64,000 nucleotides of DNA from Marchantia polymorpha subsp. ruderalis (Eukaryota; Streptophyta; Marchantiopsida; Marchantiales; Marchantiaceae): contig AP031358.1 in the NCBI GenBank assembly GCA_037833965.1, forward strand, positions 13,338,001 through 13,402,000, in the 5' to 3' direction. The notes below the pieces were generated by a model. The model was not told the DNA's origin and ran no database searches. It saw only the letters and a program-made list of their open reading frames with translations. The position numbers and the translations under genes are program-made. Below, one piece after another: positions 57,110 through 64,000 of the stretch (position 1 is its first letter; the number at the start of each line of letters is the position of its first letter).

Positions 57110-58230
57110 CGTAACGCCTTGAGTTACTTTGGGTCTTCTTGGAAAGAGCTCAACGCGCTGGTTCTAAAGAGCTCAAGAACTTGTCAAACGGATTAGAGGT
57201 CACTGAGTTATGAGTGTCGGAAGTTACTGATGGGGGCCTTCGGCCGTAGAGCGACTTCGGCGGTACGCCTTCGGCGGAAGAACCGCCGGAAGATGTGACT
57301 TCGGCGGTAGACGCCTTCGGAGCAAGGGCCTTTGGCGGAAGAGTGCCTTCGGCGGTACGCCTTTGGTGGAAGGGTGAATCCCTTATAACTTTCTCAATTC
57401 ACAATGCCTTGACTTGATTAGGGTCTTGTTGAAAAGAGCTCGGCACGCTCGTTCTAACGAGCCCAAGAAAGCCTGGAACGGATGACGACTCATAGAGTTG
57501 TGACTGTCGGAAGATGCGAAGACGAGCGCCTACGCATAGGCGGAAGGAGTTCGTCGTCGGCGGGAAGTCCGCCGGGAATTCCGCCTACGCATAGGCGGAA
57601 GGAATTCACCTACGCGTAGTCACTTCGCCATCGGCGGAATATCCGCCTTCGGCCCTAGATGTTCGCCTTCGGCGACGGACGTCTTCGGGTCAACACCTTC
57701 GGCGATGCGGGAGAGTGCATTCGGCGGAAGAGTGAATCCCTTATAACTTTCTCAATTTGTAACGCCTTGACTTGATTAGGGTTTTGTTGGAAAAAACTCG
57801 GCACGCTCGTTCTAACGAGCCCAAGGACGCTTAGAACGGATGAGCACTCAGGGAGTTGTGACTGTCGGAAGATGCAAAGACGAGCGCCTACGCATAAGCG
57901 GAAGGAGTTCGTCGTTGTCGGGAAGTCCGCCAGGAATTCCGCCTACGCATAGGCGGAAGGAATTCACCTACGCGTAAGCACTTCGCCATCGGCGGAATAT
58001 CCGCCTTTGGCCCTAGATGTTCGCCTTCGGCGACGGACGTCTTCGGGTCAATACCTTCGGCGATGCGGGAGAGTGCATTCGGCGGAAGAGTGAATCCCTT
58101 ATTTCTTTCTCAATTCGTAACGCTTGACCTGGTTAGGGTCTCGTTGGAAAGAGCTTGACGCGTTGGTTCTAACGAGCCCAAGAACACTTCGAACGGATAA
58201 GAGATCAATGAGTTATGAGTGTCGGAAGTT
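57110..58230 (+). repeat. ~355-bp tandem array in element C leader
   Basis: Four copies start near 57118, 57415, 57772 and 58128 (spacings about 297, 357 and 356). Each contains a GGAAAGAGCTC / CTCGTTCTAACGAGCCCAAG core, and the middle ones carry GCCTACGCATAGGC palindromes. Single copies of the core are in the leaders of A (about 43953) and B (about 56660, inverted). Confidence 0.8.
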
Positions 58231-58979
58231 ACTGATATGGAGCCTTCGGCGCAAGGGCCTTCGGGCCAAGAAGTTGCGAGTAGGGAGCCGGCGGGGAACG
58301 CCGACTCGCTACTTGCTATTCGCTACACGCCGATTCGCCTACTCGCTACTCGATACTCGCCTGCGGAAGGGAGACTCCATGCGGCCGGGAGAACGCCTGC
58401 GCATAGGCGAGCGCCTACGCATAGGCGAGACTCACCTCCGGTGCAGCGCAGGAAAGGAAAGGAGCCGGCGGAAGATCCGCCTTCGGCTCAAAGGCCTTCG
58501 GGGCAAGGGCCTTCGGCGGTACGCCTTCGGTGCCACGTGGGAGAAGATTCCCGATGACAGAAGTTGGCGGGATTATGTCAAGTGTGGGAAGCGGAACGGC
58601 GGGGTATGAAGTTGCACGTGAGGAGCAGGCCGTTACCCATAATCGTGGGAACGGCATTCAAGCGGCATGTGAGTCCCACGGACCTCGGATTTTGGAGAAG
58701 GAATTTTGGCATAGGTTTAGAGATCTTGCGGAGCCCATATCTTTGCCATGGACGGTCGAATGGATCTGAAATTTGGTGGAGCCGTTGATCTCAGCCAGCC
58801 ACGCATGCCTGCAAATTTTCAGCCTCAGATCTTGGATGTAAAGGCGCTGGCAGCTCTGTACAGTAGGCTTAGGATTCAAATTAAGGTTAGGGTTAGATTT
58901 AGGTTGTAAGTTAGAGGGGAAGGCAGCTGCCGACTCCTCAGGTGTAGGATCTGATGCGGCTCGCACCATGGCATTGCAG

Positions 58980-59994
58980 TGTAGTGTTAGTTAGGACTTA
59001 GAAGGTATAAAGTAGTTCAAGGGTCTTGCCTTGGGATTTTTCCAGTTGCGGAAGTGCAGATCAGGAACTCATTTTCTGTGCGTGTTTCTGTCTTTAGTTG
59101 TGTCACCACGCAAGAGGAGCTACACCTTGGCGGTCCGCATTGTGTAGCTGAAGGCCTTCGGCCGAATGTTCAGAGCTAGTACATTGGTTAGAGACTTGAG
59201 TAGTTCGGATCTACACCTACGGGTGATTGCCGATGCTTAGAGCCAGTGACGAGTTAGATACTTGAACAGTTTCCCCCTTACACCTTCGAGTGATTGTTTC
59301 TGATTGTACTCCTTCAGGATGTTTCCCCTGAATGCCAAAGTGAAGTTTTGCTACTTCGTGTAAGCCTTGGTTGTAAATTCAGGTTACGCTGCAGCAGGTG
59401 CCTTCAGGGCAATCCCTGTAGTATTTCTGGGAATGACAAGTGTCTAAGAATTCAAACTCTTCAATAGATTGTTATGGTGTGTTACTGGATCGTTTCTCAG
59501 TTGAGTACCTCCATGCGGACCTGTGTTCTCTGCGCGTTTTGTGAGTTGAGCGTGTTGTTCACCGCGTGTGAGTGACTTCGATCCGAAGTAGGAAGTCCAA
59601 CCCGGGTTTCCCACGCTAGCAGAAGGCTAGTGGAAGGGTTGTAAAAGCCGGAGTTGGGAGTCACTACCCGCAGATTCGCTGAGTGTACCCGCGAGAGACT
59701 TTCCCCCCTGAAATCTTAAGTAGAGGTCTTAACCGATCTCTGGATTGTGTTTCTGTAGTTTCAGGTGTGTGTGTGTGTGTGTGTGTGTTGAGTGAACTAC
59801 GCTGCACTGTGCGACCTCCGAGCGAGCTCCGAGTGAACTCTTGCAGCAATTCTGGGAGTGACAGTCGCCTAAGAATTCAAACTCTTCAATAGTCTGTTAA
59901 ATGTGACACTTTGTACCCTGTGTGTTCCGCTGTCCCTATGGGTTCGACCTTTCTACCACTATATTGCAGTTTTAGCCTTTAGTGGGTTATTACA
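58980..59994 (+). repeat. 3' LTR of element C
   Basis: Starts TGTAGTGTTAGTTAGG, has a TATAAAG box near 59006, a GT run near 59765-59788 and ends TTATTACA at 59994. 1015 bp. Confidence 0.7.
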
Positions 59995-62079
59995 ATTATA
60001 TTTATTATATAATATATTTATAAATGTGCTTCTATCTTGGACATGCAGAATGTTTGAAATGGTTCAAGTGTACCGTTTGGCTTATGTACATATTGGTTTG
60101 TACAACGGCTAGACCGGGTTGGAACTTTACTTTTACAAGCCAATGGCAGGAAAATGTATGTATAATACAGCTAGTGTGTGCACTGATGTCCTTATGTGCA
60201 TGAGGGTTCAATCTTAACAAGGGATATAAAATGGGTTATTGTTTCAGCCACTCGATACGTCCCATGTAAGAGGAGAATCAAACAATGGAGCAAGTAAGCT
60301 GATAACACGTCCAACGCATCTAGAAGTAAAGCTTCATTTCTTTTTTGGTTTGAACGTGGCCGCTCCTATTGGTGCTAGATTTGGAAATTCTCCAAGCTGT
60401 TTTCATCTCTCAGACATTTTTTTCATGTCATGCCACAACAATTTACATAATGCCTACTATACCGAAGTTATTTACCTTGGTTGAATTTTAGATGAAAGCA
60501 AATGATGAGAACGACCCATTTGTGGAAAAACATTCCGAGTCTCCCTGTTGACGAGGGTAGAGTTGAGTTAGGTGTACCATTCTTCAAGGTAGTTGTTTCA
60601 AAGTTCTTTACCATGAAGTACAGGTGGTTGAAGTATGAATGGGGCCCACAACATTTCAAAGGCTGAGAAGAAAATGATCAAATAGCTTGAATTTGAATCT
60701 AGCCTTCTCCTACTACTTATGAGACTAGTCGATCGATTTGGCTTTCTCAAGCTAGCGGGTTCTCTTGCCGAGTAACCAGCTCTTGCAATATTTTTTAGGT
60801 GTTTTTATTGGGATCTGGGAAGTAAGTACATAGTTTTGACAAGATTCAAAAGTTTCAACAATTACTTTCTCAACCTCAAACTATATAAATAGCACACACT
60901 GGAAGTAGACTAGATAGGAATTTTGAGAAGTGATTTCAACCACTTTGCAACATTTTTGGACAGTGTATGATGAATCCTTATCTTTCTTGGAAAAAAAAGA
61001 AGGTTAACTTGAAGGTACCGAGAGTTTACACCCGGTCTCACCCACTATGATTTATTGATGGTGAATATATTGTACTTATCTATATATGACGTGTTCAAAA
61101 ACATATTAAGCTCCGAGTGCTAAGTGTGTTTGGTGAAGTGGAGGGTGACAGCCCTGAGTGAAAGTTCTCTTTGCAACTTGGTGGACAAGGTAGCATTGCA
61201 AGCGCTAAAGGTGAAAGATGATAGGAGGCGATTGGAGTTTGAACATGTGTTGTTATGCGATGCAATGTCCCCTGTGTTGTGTTGTTTTGTGTTGTGTTTT
61301 CTTTAGACCAAAGAGTTATTGCTAGCTATTTGCTTGTGTATGAATACTCTCTAGTTTTGCTTCTTGATGCGCTCCCGTGTATAGATTGATGCAGGTTTTG
61401 AGAGTAGTTTTACTCTTGGATGTTGTTGATAGTGCGGCTAGACTTAATCACCGGCCGGCCTATCTTTCTTTCTCTCGCGGTGAAACTAGAGTAATGACAA
61501 GTAGATCGTGAGAATCTTCTTGCGGTGATGACAGGTTAGGTTGCCTATACCCATAGCTAGTACTCCTACATTTGTGTAGTGCGGGCACAACGTTAGGTGG
61601 ATATTTGGCAGTGATGACATTTGGAGATTTGGTCGTCACAGAGTAGTTTGGTGGTCTCGTCGAGGACCGTGGTGGCTTTACGCGGAGTGGGTTGAGGTAT
61701 CAACTACCTTTATCTATCTCATCAGTTATTGCGTAGGAGTAGGGTGTTGCGGAGTCTTGTGTGATGATGTCGTATAGTCTTCCAACCTCGTTGATTTGGG
61801 ACAATAATTAAATGTACGGGGCCATAAAGGGCTCACGACGGTACGTTGATGTAGTGGACATCATTGAATTGGATGATTTCATTCAAGAGTTTGATACGTG
61901 ATGAGATATGCAGTTTTTGCGTAATCCCACGTTGTTCACACCCTTCTTTGCTTGGAAATGATTGTTTCATCATTTAGAGGTGTCTTCCATGGATGACTAT
62001 CATGAGTTTGGGAGAGACTATGCTGTGGAGATTGATACATGAAGGCGTCAGTGGTCTCCAAACTACTCGTCCATTATCT
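59995..62079. other. AT-rich intergenic DNA right of element C
   Basis: Short frames only; 60239-60484 (81 codons) has no recognised domain. The right part (from about 61400) may be the eroded upstream part of the gag-bearing element at 62080, but nothing diagnostic was read. Confidence 0.4.
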
Positions 62080-63840
62080 AGGATGGTGTTGGTATTAGTG
62101 GGAGTGCAAGTATCATCATAAGTGGAGGTGCGAGTAGTAGAAGGAGTGAGGCTACTAGTGGAGCAGCTAGTGCAAGTACTAGTAGCATTACTGTAATCAT
62201 TGACGGTGGCAGCATGACTGAAGATGCTGGTGGCGTACCTTTGTTTAGTCCGATTGTAGTTCTTCAAGAGGTTGAGGAAGAACTATCAAGGGTGAAGACT
62301 AAGAAGGTGAGGAGTCTTCAAGAGTTTGAGCAGAAGACTGGTGAGAGTCTTCGGGAGTCATACACTCGTATGCGACATTTGATCTCAGTTACTCACGGTG
62401 TGAATGAGGCACAAGTTGTCCACAATTGATATTGGATTTTGGACTGTAAGACCGGGTGTTGCACATATGTATTAAGTCCTAGAAGTGGTCAAGTGATTAA
62501 GTACGATTAGCCAAGGCATAGCTAAGTCTTGCTAGTTATGACTAAACTAGATAGTTACAACTAAATTTATCTAGTCATGACTAAGTTTAGCTACAATGTC
62601 TATAGTTGGCGGATTAAGTAGCGGAGTTCTAGAAGAGTGGAGTGAGCACTTCCTTTTTGTCTTATAAAAAAGTGCTAGATTCCAAGGGATTAGATATTGG
62701 ATTTGATTGGTTAGACTAAAATGTATGAAAGATGATTGGTTAGACTAAGTCTAGTGTTGACTTAGTGGCTAAGAAGCTTGTAGAAGTTTAAAAGTTTCCA
62801 ATGGCATGTCGCCACCTCAACCTTGGATTCCGGAAACTTCTAGAAGGTTTAGCTAGACCAATGGCATGTTGCCATATAGAGAGGGTTAGTCAAACTTGCC
62901 TAGGTAAAAGTAAGTTAGAAGAAATTACCACATGTTACTATGGTAACTTCTCAAGTAGTATAAATAGAGAGATAGAGTAGCACCTCTGAAACAAGTTTGG
63001 AGAGTCATGTGTGAAGACTTGTTTCAGTAATGAAAGAGTTAAGTTTTTGAGTATCTTGGAGTATCGACGTGTGTTTGCGTTTATGTGAAGAGGGTCATGT
63101 GAGGAGAGTTTGTGTGTGAGTTGGAGTGATACATGAGAGTTTGTGAGTGAAGGTGTTTGGGACATGAGTGAGAGTATGAATCCTAGTCTTCTAGAACCAT
63201 GATGCGCTACCGCAAGGCCATCAGAGTTAAACCTAAGGGAGAGTCATGTGTGAGGACTTGTTTCAATAATGAAAGAGTGAAGTTTTTGAGTATCTTGAAG
63301 TATCGACGTGTGTTTGCGTTTGTATGAAGAGAGTGATGTGAGGAGAGTTTGTGTGTGAGTTGGAGTGATTACCACATGTTACTATGGTAACTTCTCAAGT
63401 AGTATAAATAGAGAGATAGAGTAGCACCTCTGAAACAAGTTTGGAGAGTCATGTGTGAAGACTTGTTTCAGTAATGAAAGAGTGAATTTTTTGGATATCT
63501 TGGAATATCGACGTGTGTTTGCGTTTGTATGAAGAGAGTGATGTGAGGAGAGTTTGTGTATGAGTTGGAGTGATACATGGAGAGTTTGTGAGAGAAGCTG
63601 TTTGGGACATGAGTGAGAAGATGAATCCTAGTCTTCTAGAACCATGATGCGCTACCGCAAAGCCATCAGAGTTAAACCTAAGTGAGAGTCAGCCCGGAGG
63701 TTGCAGGACAGAGAGTTGCGGATAAGAGTTCGTGATGCTACTTTCTTAAGCGATGCGTCACCCACATTGGCATATGTGTTTGTTTTTTCTGAGAAGATTG
63801 AGCTTAACTTAATGGAGGAGTATGACATCTTCAGGTCCTA
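62080..63840 (+). pseudogene. Retrotransposon gag relic split by a solo LTR
   Basis: The first part (62080-62429) has a Ser/Gly/Ala-rich stretch, then LQEFEQKTGESLRESYTRMR, matching the retrotransposon gag core (Q-x-gEsl-xeYy-xRf). After the LTR at 62445-63705 the frame continues (63706-63840) with RIRVRDATFLSD, then EKIELNLMEEYD, like the end of the gag capsid domain. With the LTR and one copy of the GGAC duplication left out, the two parts lie in the same frame. A TGA at 62427-62429 and a TAG at 63838 show it is dead. The superfamily is not settled. Confidence 0.55.
62445..63705 (+). mobile_element. Solo LTR, 1261 bp, with duplicated promoter
   Basis: Begins TGTAAGACC, ends GGAGGTTGCA, and is flanked by GGAC at 62441-62444 and 63706-63709. 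Internal repeats start near 63000, 63239 and 63445 (GAGTCATGTGTGAAGACTTG type), and the TATAAATAG box occurs twice (62959 and 63403). The copy at 49972-50721 lacks the duplications. No internal element genes, so it is a recombination product. Confidence 0.75.
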
Positions 63841-64000
63841 GAGACACGACCATTAACTCTCGTGTCTTGTAGAGCACAACAAAGTCTTGCGCCATTGGTG
63901 GTGGTAGTAGTGGGAATCGTGGAGTGCAGATACGACATCAGTCAGGTTCTAGAAAGACAGGTGCACTTGCATCATTGCCGTCATTTTCTAATGAGCAACG
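63841..64000. other. Window end, probable continuation of gag relic
   Basis: Serine/glycine-like codons continue but stops occur. Too short to identify further. Confidence 0.3.

Larger units (their letters stand above)
56901..59994 (+). mobile_element. Retroelement C (gene-less derivative)
   Basis: Leader-type sequence with a tandem array (57110-58230), about 0.75 kb of other sequence and an LTR at 58980-59994. The coiled-coil gene is missing. Segment 58610-58960 is unlike A or B and might be captured host sequence. The left boundary with element B is approximate. Confidence 0.55.

Noticed and set aside
58880..58910. Telomere-like TTAGGG/TTTAGG words
   Set aside because: Only about two degenerate repeats in AT-rich sequence; too short to call an interstitial telomere.
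59940..59970. GGTTCGA motif suggesting a tRNA T-arm
   Set aside because: It is part of the LTR end and recurs in all LTR copies; no acceptor, D or anticodon arms can be folded around it.

Overview
This window is nuclear DNA from a land plant. The evidence is plant-type R-SNAREs of the VAMP72 class, a BED/hAT transposase, Ty1/copia relics, and LTR elements with a tRNA-Asp primer site as in plant Athila/Tat elements. The GC-rich genes with CT-repeat leaders set in AT-rich spacers suggest a bryophyte, perhaps a liverwort, but that is inference. No rRNA, tRNA or CRISPR was seen.

Layout. 1-8.2 kb is gene-poor: a long foldback repeat (1.68-2.51 kb), two decayed copia elements on the minus strand, a ~155-bp tandem repeat and a small TIR element. 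8.2-10.9 kb is a hAT transposon whose transposase frame carries two in-frame TAA stops. 11.27-12.00 kb is a non-autonomous hAT-like element with a perfect 8-bp target duplication.

12.4-41.3 kb is the core of the window: an amplified VAMP72 (longin + R-SNARE + membrane anchor) cluster of seven copies. I call them V1 (12.4 kb), V2 (16.3), V3 (21.8), V4 (26.0), V5 (31.2), V6 (37.4), all on the plus strand, and V7 (40.7, minus strand). V7 looks canonical and ancestral. V2-V6 sit in ~5-kb repeat units containing a 5' flank, CT tract, gene, AT-rich 3' region, a decayed antisense segment, ~118-bp tandem repeats and a short ORF. V2-V6 share a 14-16-residue N-terminal extension absent from V7. At DNA level it is an inverted copy of the first longin codons (a perfect 23-bp-arm palindrome in V2), and it creates a MG-x-x-x-S N-myristoylation consensus. 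The copies then diverge by loss of different parts: V1 lacks the longin domain, V3 has a proline-broken SNARE motif, V6 is longin only, V2 has a zero-layer Arg to His change, and V5 is interrupted by an LTR+PBS insertion. V4 is the only derived copy with every domain and the zero-layer Arg.

43.6-60.0 kb holds three related retroelements without recognisable pol. A (plus) encodes an intact ~806-902-residue protein with a conserved N-terminal domain, a low-complexity centre and a C-terminal coiled coil. B (minus) encodes a diverged homologue with one amber stop. C (plus) lacks the gene but carries a ~355-bp tandem array. B and C lie head to head. All are rich in short GC palindromes, inside and outside coding sequence. 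60-64 kb is AT-rich and ends in a retrotransposon gag relic split by a 1.26-kb solo LTR with a duplicated promoter; an older relative of that LTR lies at 49.97-50.72 kb.
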